A stretch of DNA of 64,000 nucleotides from Glebionis coronaria (lineage: Eukaryota > Streptophyta > Magnoliopsida > Asterales > Asteraceae). Numbering within the stretch: the stretch's first letter is position 1; the number at the start of each line of letters is the position of its first letter. Shown here piece after piece: positions 34,344 through 45,103 of the stretch. The DNA lies in the NCBI GenBank assembly GCA_025667525.1, contig JANFOE010000051.1:620001-684000 (forward strand). The letters run 5' to 3'. The notes beneath the pieces were generated by a model that worked only from the letters and a program-made list of their open reading frames with translations, made no database searches and was not told the origin of the DNA. A program made the position numbers and the translations under genes.

Positions 34344-35579
34344 TTACTTTTTGACTATACCCTTCATTGTGATAGATTTTTGACTAAAGGAAACCCATGT
34401 TTCTTATACTTGTTTGCTATTGCCACTTTGGGGTTGATTTCCTTTAGGGGTGGAAATCATGTATTTGATCCTGGTGGATTTTTATGGGATTTTCCTTCTT
34501 TTGAGATGTTATTTCACTTTATCATGGAGAAATTTTCCTTTACGGGTAAATCTTTTTTTTGTCCATGATGGTTTCTCTAAGGTCAATTTAATTTGCGAAA
34601 TTGAGTCGAGCTACAGACTCTGGGAATAAAATCAAGCATCGAATAACTAGGGTTAGAAACCGTAGACTAATAAAAGGGTATTATGGTAGAGTTTAAGTGG
34701 AGGGGTGTGCCTTTCTTCGTCTTTTGGTATTTGTTTCAGGGTTGCTCTCTCTCATTCCTTAGATGTGCTTATGGAGGAGGCCTGTGTATCCGGTTATCTT
34801 TGATTTGTTTTTGCTATTGTGATATTCAAACTTGCTTAAAATGAATTCACTTTAGCTGTCTCTTTCTTAGATCGAGTTAAGCAAGGTTACTAGTGTCATA
34901 AATGTAGGGGAGTGTATACTTCAATATTCTTAAACATTGAGGACAATGTTTATCTTAAGTGTAGGGGAGACTTCTATCAAAGTGACTTTGCCTAGACCAT
35001 TGTCTTTGTCATCATGATAAAAACGGAAAAATAAAATTTTTCGACATTTTTCAAATTTTTGATCTATTTTGGCCTACTAGTATTATTTTTTATTTCCTTT
35101 ATTTCTTTTATCGTATGTATATATTCCAATTATAGTCTTTCAAAAAAAATTAAGTCAAAAAGGAAAAAATGAATAAAGGACATGGTTTTAACAAGTTTAG
35201 ACGTCTTTGACATAATAGGCCCGTCGTGAATATATTGACTCAACCCGAGTTTACTTAATCAAGTTTACTCTATCTAGTATCCTTAACCATGTAAATCGTT
35301 AAATTGGTTTATTAGGCTAAGCATCCACGAGTCTCATTATTTTAAATTTTAAATTATGGAGAATGAGAGATGATAGAGTTTGAAGTAAGTATAAAGGGCT
35401 AGATAAACCTTATAGAAATTATTTGTGGCTATTATACTCCCATCAGTAACCTTTACTTTCTTCTCAACGCATGTATATATGTTAATAAATAATCAAGAAC
35501 GGTTTTCTCGGTTTTTAGTCTCTTATGCATTTTTGGCTAATCATTCGTGGTTTAAATAAGTACGTCTTGAGATTATAAG
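34344..35579 (+). other. 3' noncoding module of element D, first part
   Basis: Mostly noncoding; a short ORF at 34380-34568 contains HVFDPGGF, an echo of the FDPG motif. Polypurine-like motifs lie at 34899-34912 and 34956-34969. From about 35200 it matches, inverted, 56500-56620 of B (CTCAACCCGAGTTTACTTAA, GCATCCACGAGTCTCATTAT). Confidence 0.7.
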
Positions 35580-36784
35580 TGTAACACCCCACATTGATAA
35601 GTGGACCATTACGCATAATTATGGCGTGTCAAAGCATGCAAGGTAATATGTACTAAAACATACATGACCATAGGGAAAACCGGAATCAAACATCGGTTCC
35701 CAAACATAAGCCCAAAACATAAATAAAGTAAGTGGAATGAATGAAAGACTAAAAAAGCATAAGTATATGAAGGCAAAAGTAGAAGAAGTCTATGGCAGCC
35801 TCCATCCTATGCACGTCCTCCAAATGCTCGATACCTTCCGTTTTGGGACATGGAAAGGAAAGTAACGGCTGAGCATAACGCTCAGTGCACAGACATACAA
35901 GCATGGAATGAATAACATAAGCATGTAAAACATATAGCAGCGGAAATGAATAAGTCCTAGAAAACCTGGTATAACTTAGTAAAACTGGTTTTATAGTTTG
36001 AAAAGCCTTATATTTATCTTATAAAAACTGTTTAACATGTTTACCATTAGCCAATATAGGTCATGAAAATATCAACGTGCATGAATACTTGGAGGGGTGA
36101 CCTCGTCATGCAAATTAGAGGGGCTGCCTCTAATTTAATATATTGTTTGGGTAGGAGGGATCAGCTCCTTGTGAAGGATGCAAGGCACACATCACATTCA
36201 CCTGAATAATCTGCTGAAAACATGTAAACTAGGATGCACCCATACGCCCCACATGATGATAATAATAATAATATGGCCAAAAGCTAAAGGGACGCCACGA
36301 GCGATCACTCCGCCGTGGTGAAGTCATAACACTGGTGCCTCCAGTTTATGGTTATGGTACCTCCATAACTAGGTGAAACTGGTCATACATGTATATGGCT
36401 TCAGGTATCTAACTAAACATAAGCAATTCAAAAACATATAAAATATATACTGGGAAAACAGTTGGCTGCATACGGGGAATCCTAATAAGGAAGAATGTCC
36501 ATACTGAAAGGATGGAGAATCCGTACCTTAAGTCCAATGAACGAAGAAGACGAACATAAGAGAATACTACTTCGATCTCACTAATGCTACATACATAATA
36601 TACGTGTATAAGTATCTGATTACTGAGTACGTAACTGATTATAATATGTCTTGACTTGTTTTATATGTTTTAGTCTTGTCTTACAGAGTTTAATGATATA
36701 CTGTAATTATCATATGTTTTAAGTCTTCTGATTAATATTAACTGATATTCTTGTATTACTGTACTTGTAATGTAATAATAAGTA

Positions 36785-36930
36785 ACTTTCTAAAAATAGC
36801 AGGTTTCCTAAAATAGAAAGTTTCCAAAAATAGAAAGTTTCCAAAATAGATTAACTGCTTAAATAGAATAGTTTTTAAAAATAGAAAGTTTCTAGAAATA
36901 GTAAGTATCCTGAAATAGAAAGTTTCCAAT
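36785..36930. repeat. Tandem AAATAGAAAGTTTCC array in E's LTR
   Basis: About seven degenerate copies of a ~15-bp unit. The right LTR has about ten (46330-46510), so copy number changed after insertion. Confidence 0.8.
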
Positions 36931-37240
36931 ATATAAATAAGCTGAATTAATAATCCCAATAATATAAGCTTAGTTTTATTGATTAAATATGCTAAGTCGT
37001 GTGATTAGTAATATAGTTTTTTTTTGGGTAAAGGGGAATCCTAACCCCGGTAAAATATATTCCCAAAAACATTGAAGTACAATGGAATGTAGCTGCAATG
37101 CTACATTAACCTCAAGCAAATGCCTGAACAACCACTACATCATATGACATGCCATATGACCTACTAAACGATTACAAAACAAATAACACCAATAGGAAAA
37201 AACCACCTAAAGGTGCATGAACAATGAACGTAAAACATCA

Positions 37241-38791
37241 TCATGGACCAGGCTGATGAGAACCATGCCGATCATCAATCGATATGACTTCTTCAACCTC
37301 ACTATCACTCTCATTGACTACACCTTCCTTGGTCTTAAGACCATCCTCCCAATCTGTACCATCATCCATCTTATCCCAAAGAGCACCAAAAGAATTATGA
37401 GACCTCTTATCCTTATCATTAGTCTTAGCTACAAAACTCGAGGTTCTGTTATTCAGGAAACCCTTCTTAAGCAAAGAATCTGCCTTCTTAGGATTCTGAC
37501 CCGTTACATTTGTTTTAGAGGATTCACCTCTCTCAACATTACGGAACTGAAGATTAAGGGCTGGTTTTGTTAACTTAATACCTGCAACTTGAGGTTGCTT
37601 CTTCTTTCCTTTATTCTTCTTGTTTTTGACCACCTCAAATCCATCATTCACCAAATCTTTAGTAACATGAGTAACCACTTCCTTATGCACTTTCGGACAC
37701 ATATCACTATTATGATCAAAGATCAAGCATGTAGCACATCTTGGAGGTCTCCATTCGTACTCAATATCAACAGTAACCAATGAATGCCCTTTTCCACTAC
37801 CTTTAGGGACTGCAATTACCATCGAATCCAATAACTCCATTTCAGCTGAAACCTCAACGAGCGCCCGAGCATATGTACTCCGACCCCACGAGTTAACACA
37901 CATATTACTCGTGTAAGAATCCAACATAATAGGAGTGCCAATTTGGGTCGTGATAAGACTAAGACCAACCTCCGAATAAGCAACAATCGGCACATGATGA
38001 ATCTTAACCCAAACTGGTGCTTTCTTAATCTCCGCCTTTTTCAGATCAGTAGTAGGCGACCAAATATTCAAAATCATGGGAACCATCCTAATCAACCACG
38101 GGCCATTTTCAAGGACTCCTTCCATTCCTTCCTTCGTCTTGAATTGAAAAAGGAAAAAATCCTCATGTAATTGAACGCGTATCAAGCCAAATCGTGCCCA
38201 CGTATTTTTAACATAATTTTCCACCAATGGAAAAGCTAAACGTTTACCAATAAACTGCCCGTATAACGTGTGCTTAAATCTGGATTCAACCTCTTCAACA
38301 GCAGCATATGGAAGTGCAACTCGTGCTCCTTCAACATGCTCATCACATCGTAATTCTGATATCTTCACCGTCTTAGGAATAGTTTGGTTCATACCACCCT
38401 CATTTTGAAATATCGAGGCAAACGAACCCTTCTGTGGACTATTGACATTAGTATACAAGTTAGCACACCCCTGAAGCAGTGAACCCTTCTCCTTACCCGC
38501 ATTAACAGCAGGTGTCGAATCAGCAAGTCTTGAATCAGCAGGAACAGCATCTTGTGTCGAATCAGCAAGTGTCGCATGCGACTCAGAACCCTCTTGTGTC
38601 GACTGAAGACCTGCTGCATGCACCACAGCAGGTGAGCTATCCGTATTACTAGGAGATGAAACACCCATCTGTTCTCTCAATCTGATCATCCTAGCTGCCA
38701 ACGCATCCATGTCAACCGGAACAAACCTGTTATCCATCTCTCTAATCATGAAACTAATCAAACACAATATCACAAAAACCCTAATTAACAA
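37241..38791 (-). CDS. LINE ORF1-type protein with DUF4283-like domain and zinc knuckle
   Basis: 516 residues, intact. N-terminal ~165 residues are low-complexity (repeated ADST/QDAV). The DUF4283-like domain spans about residues 165-345 (HTLYGQFIGKRLAFPLVENY, TWARFGLIRVQLHEDFFLFQ, LENGPWLIRMVPMILNIWSP, APVWVKIHHVPIVAYSEVGL, IGTPIMLDSYTSNMCVNSWG). The zinc knuckle is CATCLIFDHNSDMC (CX2CX4HX4C), followed by a Lys-rich segment and an acidic C-terminus. It is clearly homologous to the ORF at 17915-19576 but well diverged, yet both are open. It would bind nucleic acid as LINE ORF1 proteins do. Confidence 0.87.
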   Translation of the reverse strand: MLIRVFVILCLISFMIREMDNRFVPVDMDALAARMIRLREQMGVSSPSNTDSSPAVVHAAGLQSTQEGSESHATLADSTQDAVPADSRLADSTPAVNAGKEKGSLLQGCANLYTNVNSPQKGSFASIFQNEGGMNQTIPKTVKISELRCDEHVEGARVALPYAAVEEVESRFKHTLYGQFIGKRLAFPLVENYVKNTWARFGLIRVQLHEDFFLFQFKTKEGMEGVLENGPWLIRMVPMILNIWSPTTDLKKAEIKKAPVWVKIHHVPIVAYSEVGLSLITTQIGTPIMLDSYTSNMCVNSWGRSTYARALVEVSAEMELLDSMVIAVPKGSGKGHSLVTVDIEYEWRPPRCATCLIFDHNSDMCPKVHKEVVTHVTKDLVNDGFEVVKNKKNKGKKKQPQVAGIKLTKPALNLQFRNVERGESSKTNVTGQNPKKADSLLKKGFLNNRTSSFVAKTNDKDKRSHNSFGALWDKMDDGTDWEDGLKTKEGVVNESDSEVEEVISIDDRHGSHQPGP

Positions 38792-39144
38792 ATTAGGGTT
38801 TTATACCAGTACCTAAATAAACCTACCCAATCTCCATACCGATTAAAATAATAACAAAAAAACCCTAAAAAAATGCAGCGGCGCACAGCACAGAACCGAA
38901 ACCCTAAAAACCAGTCATCACCTTAGACGTTCTATTCAATGAATCTGTATATCAATATTAATTAAAAGAGCTGATAAGAAAGTTTCGTATACAACCCTTA
39001 ACGAAACCCTAAAAACTATCAACCCTAGAATCAATAATAGATATACAGCCACCAAGATAGAACGAGGAGAAGGTAATAGATCAGATCAAAGGGGAACGGA
39101 AAAACATACGGCGGCCGGAAAACACCTAGAGAGAATTAGGGTTT
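38776..39144. promoter_or_regulatory. Telobox cluster 5' of LINE copy 2 ORF
   Basis: AAACCCTAA at 38776, 38859, 38899 and 39004; TTAGGGTTT at 38793 and 39136. The cluster covers the ORF start and the 5' region. Confidence 0.6.
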
Positions 39145-39840
39145 TTTTTTTTTTAGTGGATAGTGTATTGTGATTAGTAATATAGTTTATTAATTAATAC
39201 ATGTAATTTATATAAACTATAGGTTATAGGATTTAATTAAATATAACATGATTTAATTAAATTAAGTGTATAAATACTTAGGTTAAAACATGTATTAATA
39301 TTAATATTAATATAACCTAAGTCATGATAGTTAATTAATTATAAGTCATGTTTAATAATTAATTAATTACTATAGTCTAAATTATATAATAAAATATTTA
39401 GATTAAAATCATGTATTATTAATTAATAATAATAAAGCTATGTCCATGTTTTAATTAAATTAATTATATAACATGTTAAATTAATTTAATTAATCTTGTA
39501 ATTATAAGTCGTGATTTATTAATTTAATTACCTTGTAAAAAAAATAATAACCCGAACCCATGTATTATTTTATTAAAACGTGTCGTAAAACGATCCCGTG
39601 AACACCCGTGAAACCTGTGTCGTGTTTACCTATAAGCCGAACCAAACAGCCTCGTTAATTCTGTCCTTAAACCATAAACCAAACACCCCCTTAACCCTGT
39701 CTTAAAACCGACAACCAAACACCCCTTAACTGCTTTCTTAAACTGACAGCCAAACACCCTTTTTAAACTGCCATAGCCCCTGGCTGTGGCCATATTGCCC
39801 CCGGTAGTGGCCTGTTTCCCCTGCTCATAATAAATACCCA

Positions 39841-39982
39841 CCGAGAGTCATAGACTCTCGGTTCCCACTGCCTGCACAAATACCCCGATGGGGTTTCCAC
39901 TGCCAGAACAAACCAGCCCAGCACCCATTAAGGGTTGCGGCTGGTGGCCTATTTTTACCACCGAGAGTCACTTGACTCTCGG
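39841..39982. repeat. Paired CCGAGAGTC hairpins in E's LTR
   Basis: CCGAGAGTC-ata-GACTCTCGG (39841-39861) and CCGAGAGTC-actt-GACTCTCGG (39961-39982), perfect 9-bp stems. The right LTR has both at 47284-47304 and 47436-47457 with a changed second loop (tctt). Confidence 0.9.
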
Positions 39983-40876
39983 TTTGTGTGCAGTCGAGAC
40001 CAAAGACCAACAACCCCGATCATACCATGGTTTTTTACTAACCCCAATCATGTTTTAATTCTTATTAAATGGATTCTGATCAGTTAATCAAAAGAAAACC
40101 AAACAAAATATAAAAACGTGATTGATGTTACCTTGTTTTTGTTTAGGGTTTAGGAATCTAAATCATAAACACAACTCTATCATTGATCATAACCCTCGTG
40201 AAGTTTTCTTGGTCCTTGATGTTTGAAAGTGACGCCAGGAACAAAGAGATGGGAAGAAAAGAAAAAAAATGATTGTCTTCTAGTTTTTAGGGTTTCTATG
40301 TATTTCCTGTCCAAAATAATAATATACCCGTCCCTTTTCTTGTTGTAATTGGACTAGGATGGGCTTTGGCCCACTTCCTCTTCCTTTGTCCAAACCGCCA
40401 GCCCAAAACCCTTCAAGTGTTTTCGTTTAAAATCTTTATCCTGATTCAAGTTTAATTGCCGTGTCGTGTTTAAATGTTCGCGCGTTTGACTTCTTTTCAT
40501 GTTTAAAGTATTTTACATACATATTAATAAGTAATTAATATTCGTAGTTCTTGTCATGCATTAATAAATTAAAGTTTAAAACAGCTCGTGTTATAATAAC
40601 TACTTGTGCGTAATTGATATTTGTCGTATTTAATTAAGTAAGCACGTAATTACATGTTCGTGATTTTAACGTTAATGATTTCATGTTCGCGATTATAGTT
40701 ATTATAATTAATAACTGTCGTGTAGTAACACATACTTAATACTTATCATATGATCATACGTACATAGCTTCTGGAATTAATATTCGTGACATGTGTTCGT
40801 GCTATAACAGTAAAGTTTAATCTGTACGTATGTTTATTACGTGTATTGTTCATGGTAATAGTATGCGGGTTTTACA

Positions 40877-40894
40877 ACTCTTCCCCCCTAAAAA
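40877..40894 (-). promoter_or_regulatory. Polypurine tract of element E
   Basis: The - strand reads TTTTTAGGGGGGAAGAGT directly before TGTAAAACCCGC. Confidence 0.8.
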
Positions 40895-41084
40895 GAATAA
40901 TTCGTCCCCAAATTATAGATAAAGTAAACTGAAAGAGAAACATACCCGAATCAACTAAGAGGGTATGTAAGATAAAAGGACCTGAAGGTGACATGTAGAA
41001 AGGAACGTGGAACGTGACATGTCTTGAAGGGACATGGAACGTGACGTGACTGAAAGAAAGTATCTATTCGATAAGAGAAAAACG

Positions 41085-41215
41085 GATAAGAAGTCCGGAT
41101 GAACTTTTACATTTCCAAGTGGCTTCCCTCTTAGAACGGTTCCTTCTCAAGATCTTGACACCATGATAAATCTTGGTCCTCCTGACCTTGACTTGAAAAA
41201 CACGAAGAGTTCATT
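41085..41215 (-). pseudogene. Integrase tail remnant of element E
   Basis: The - strand frame reads QVKVRRTKIYHGVKILRRNR then SKREATWKCKSS, matching the VKVLWRN...EEATWE segment near the end of chromovirus integrases. It is short, degenerate and placed next to the polypurine tract as expected. Confidence 0.7.
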
Positions 41216-42241
41216 GTCATCTACGTAAGATAGATCCCCTGAATTCGATCGAGGAAAAAAAAAGAGTTAACATGTAAGGGTAACTGAAACATTACGATGC
41301 CAAATAATCTAACCAAACTGATAATTTGCAACGATGCGCGAGACATATTGAAACGTAGTACGTGAAAAATTGTGAACGTGATACGTGAACAATTTTGAAC
41401 GTGATACGTGGAGATATGGTGAGTGTAGTATGAGCAAGCCTATCGTGATCAATAATACGTGTAACATATGGTGAACGTGATATGAGGAGCGTGGAATGAA
41501 CATGACATGTGAAATATATCGTGAACATGAAATACGACGGTGGTAACGCCAAATGCTATGAGGAGAGACGTGGAATGTGACTTGAAACGTCTGTCTGAGC
41601 ATAGAGAGTTATACTAGACTTGAGTCTGGTCTCTCAAGTTCTTGTAAAACTTCCCAGAACGAAAATGAACGTAAAATCGTAAGCCAGGATACGATCATGA
41701 ACGTGAATAGTGTCATGAACGTGAGCGTGAAAGCAAGTCGTGAAATTAGAACAAAGACGTGAACGTAAATAAGGAGCACAAATGTGAACCTTCGTCTGGA
41801 CCAATAGTTGAGGGATTACCAAGTGATCGGATGAGCCTTGGCTGAACATGTCCGATCAATCTGTTGGTTCTGAAATCTTGCCGATGTAAGGATTCTGCAA
41901 ACTTGATCAAACTGTTGCCAATAACCCAGATAGCATCTTGCTTCTTCTGAGTTCGCTTTAATCTTCTAACCAAAATCCATGGAGATCTTATCCTATTTTT
42001 TTTTCACAATTTCTGCTGGTGGAGAAACATCTTAGTCTGTTGGTGTTCTATCTTAGCCTGCTGGTATGACAGGCACTTAGATATGAACGTAATTGTATCT
42101 TGCTTCGTAGAAATTTGATACATAGGAGTTTGCGAAACTTTTGAGTCTCCAAAATTAGACTTTCTTAGCGTAGGATTTTCTTGGAACACCTAACGTAGTG
42201 TAGGGTTCTCACCTTTACGCATAAGCTACGTCATGGTCAGA
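41216..42241. other. Degenerate internal sequence of E with ACGTGA repeats
   Basis: No domain recognised. 40980-41770 is rich in GAACGTGA and ATACGTGA blocks, some ~20-bp spaced (41340-41420), giving frequent ACGTG cores. Confidence 0.5.
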
Positions 42242-42562
42242 TTAACCGTGGGAATCCATATGATTCAGCATGTCACTGTAATCAAACATAATTGATATCG
42301 GAAAATTTCCAGGGTGAAATTTCTCCTGTCGTAGAATTTGCAACATAGTGCCAATATGGTCTTCCTGCTCTTCTCCAGACTTAGAGAAAATCAGGTTGTC
42401 CTTGAAGAAAACACTGATGAATTTGTTTAATGAGTTCATGGAAACTCGATTTATTAAGTCCATAATGCTGTTGGAGCATTTATGAGACTCAAACAAAATC
42501 ATGACTCTAACATGACCGAGTCGTGTATAAATAACAGTCATGGACATGTCCTGCTCTTTCAC
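42242..42562 (-). pseudogene. Reverse transcriptase fragment of element E
   Basis: Contains SIMDLINRVSMNSLNKFISV and FFKDNLIFSKSGEEQEDHIG, aligning with the region around the YxDD motif of chromovirus RT. The catalytic motif is altered (FKDN), and the frame is broken on both sides, so it is inactive. Confidence 0.75.
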
Positions 42563-45086
42563 TCGTCACTGGTGGCAGCATGATCATGAATCCGATCTTG
42601 GAAAGTGCTTAACACCCTAAATGAATCCGATCTTGTCAATACATGGAGGAGAGTAACGGTTATGAATGGTGATTTGTTTGAAATTGATGGTAGTCGACAC
42701 ATAATCTCATGTTACCGTCCTTCTCCTTGAAGGTTCTCCTGGAATGTACGGGAAGATTTCGGTATAATTGGTTGGTTATGTGTAAAATGAACTTCAGTGG
42801 TCGTGTCTTTAACTGACAGCTAGAAAATTTTAGCAGTCATGGCTAACAAAGCACGTGCTTGGAAGGCATAGATAATTTTTAAAGCTTTTCCTGATGGAAA
42901 ACCATGTTGAATGTATTCAGGAGCCTGAACATCACTGTACATAATCATGAATCGTAGCATGGTGTGTTGTTCGTAGTCCATAAGGATTAAATTCAACTCG
43001 CATCTGTACGAGGAAATGCGTTAGCAGCTTGGATCTTATCAGTAGGCTGAAGGAAAACCTTCGCATACATGAGTGATACGAGTGGCGTCCTTCATGGTCA
43101 TAAATATATGAGATATGGGTACAAGAAATAAAAGTGTCCTCGAGCAACTTGACAGATCTCACTGATATGCCGGTGATGGTACTGAACTTCTTGTGGCCTG
43201 ACTAATACATGGCCCACAAAATGGATATACCCTTGGAGGGTACCCCGAATTTCTTAGAAATGTTCCAGAATTGGACGTGAGTCATGTATCTTGACTCGTG
43301 TCTTGGGAAATATAAGCATGACATGTGTCTTGACTGGTGTCTTGACATGTGTCTTCAGGAAGTATACGTGAGACATGTGTCTTGACTGATGTCTTGACAT
43401 GTGTCTCAAGATGTGAAACAAATAGGACTACAAATATTAGGTTATTATGCCAGAATTGGCGGATCGGTTGGAATACTGATCCTTTGCATTTCTGATCACA
43501 TCCGCGGCCGGAGCTTCGGTTGTGATTGCAAGGATACTTGCTGTCGTAGTTGTGGTTACTATCGTCTTGTCTGTCAGTTCCATGACGGTCATTCTCATGA
43601 CTGTGATTCATGTAACTATTCAGTTGAGTGGCCGGCTGATACCGGTTTGTACTCATATAACTGAAACGAAAACTGAATGACGTGTGACATGTAACTAAGA
43701 ATTAGGGACAATGATTGATGGAGATCGTTTGATGGTGAAGCCTCTTCTCTTCCAATTGCTTTGCTCAAACGCCTTTGTCTTCGTCTTGTAGGATCTCCAG
43801 GTTATGAACAGCATCTGCATCTCGTAGCGTGTCCAAACATCAGCAGCATCAACCTTTAGTAACATCTCCAAGTTATGAGTGGCAACAGCAATCTTGTAAA
43901 ATATCAGTAAGTGAAAATACGCCTGAGATGATTCAGAATCGACTAGCTAATACTCGTGAAGTATTGTAAGTGCAATACACATGGATTAAGGTACGTGTAA
44001 TACACATGGAATACGGTACATGGAGTACACATGGAATGCACATGAAATGATCGGCATGGGGTCGATCATTTGTCATGATTTTAAAGGAAGTATAATCGGT
44101 TAAACGGTTAGAAAGACCATCATGACAACCTAGCAATGCCAGTATATACCTCATTCTGGTTGCATAGAGAAACACTAACGTGTGGTTAAACGAATTTCAA
44201 CAATGATTTTTTTCCTTCTGAAAGCATGATTAATGAAAAACCAACCATGACTCTCATGAACGTAGGATTTAAGTGAACTCCAACAGTATCTTGCATGAAA
44301 GCATAAACAACAAAAGAGACATAAGACGTAATCAATCATGAAGACGAAATCATCATGAAGAAACATGAAACGACTTAACATGAAGGAGTGTATAACATAA
44401 TCAGCATGAAACTGAAGTTAACCATGACAGTATGAAAACATACTTGACATAAAAAGATAGTAACTTATGAGGGGACATGAAAAATTTTTATGTCAATAAA
44501 TCATGAGAAAAAATTTATGCATGAAAAACAGTGCATGAATGCATGATGTAGTTTATAAAAACCTTTATATGCGCGAGGGTAAACGCCAATGGTCAGTTTA
44601 CCCAAAACAAAAGACATGGCGAGGGGACGCCTATGGGTCGGTCCCAAAGTTATAAAGTTTCGATAAAAGCACATGCGACTAAATAGGGCCAGTCCTGTAC
44701 CAACCGTTACTTAGTCATAAACCTGCGACAATGATACATGGAATAAATAAATGAAACTCAACTGTCAAAACTTAACAGAAAAAATTTTATGTGACCAATT
44801 ATGAACTATTGGGTTCAGTTCACATTAGCCACAGTTCACAAGGAACATCGTGCATGAAACAATGACACGTAACTAAGTATGGATGACGGTTGTTCAGTCC
44901 ATATTAGTAAAAGTAATACTGATGAAAACATCATGGTTAAAACAACAAGGTGCTGAAAACATCATGGTTAAAACAACGAGGTGGTGAAAACATAAATACA
45001 TGGAATAATACGCGTTGGCTTAGGAAGCTCCTGATGACTACCCACTAGTCATAGGTCAAGTTTTAGAGCCTACAGGTCGAAGCATT
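42563..45086 (-). other. Degenerate internal region and leader of element E
   Basis: No domain recognised. It contains short direct repeats of GACATGTGTCTTGACT (43280-43410), a hairpin set (44577-44603 perfect 8-bp arms; 44615-44635) and two 31-bp tandem units (44923-44953 and 44954-44984). Confidence 0.5.
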
Positions 45087-45100
45087 GGTTCTGATACCCT
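45087..45100 (-). promoter_or_regulatory. Degenerate primer binding site of element E
   Basis: The - strand reads AGGGTATCAGAACC, two changes from the usual TGGTATCAGAGCC, three bases after the LTR. Confidence 0.7.
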
Positions 45101-45103
45101 AAT

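Larger units (their letters stand above)
31782..35579 (+). mobile_element. Athila-like element D, left part (5' end missing)
   Basis: Rightward element with broken gag, broken acidic ORF and the start of the shared 3' noncoding module. It is cut at 35579 by element E and resumes at 48356. No 5' LTR or PBS is visible left of gag. No protease, RT or integrase is present. Confidence 0.8.
37020..39168 (-). mobile_element. ORF1-only LINE, copy 2
   Basis: 2,149 bp flanked by a perfect 20-bp target duplication (tgtgattagtaatatagttt at 37000-37019 and 39169-39188). The empty site is seen in E's other LTR (about 46576). On the - strand: 5' region with teloboxes, one intact ORF, ~220 bp of 3' region ending CCGGGGTTAGGATTCCCC-TTTACCC, then an A tail. 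Both ends are defined, so the missing EN/RT is not 5' truncation. Confidence 0.9.
35580..40876 (-). repeat. 3' LTR of element E, interrupted by a LINE
   Basis: On the + strand it starts TGTAACACCCCACATTG and ends GCGGGTTTTACA. Without the LINE and one target copy it is ~3.13 kb. It contains a hairpin cluster (36079-36370), an ATAGAAAGTTTCC tandem array (36785-36930) and two CCGAGAGTC hairpins (39841-39982). Confidence 0.9.

Noticed and set aside
40141..40160. GTTTAGGGTTTAGG as telomere repeat
   Set aside because: Two imperfect units inside E's LTR, present also at the same place in the other LTR; not an interstitial telomere.
43282..43656. 124-residue ORF in E with His/Cys clusters
   Set aside because: Half of it translates GACATGTGTCTTGACT repeats; the Cys spacing does not form a zinc knuckle.
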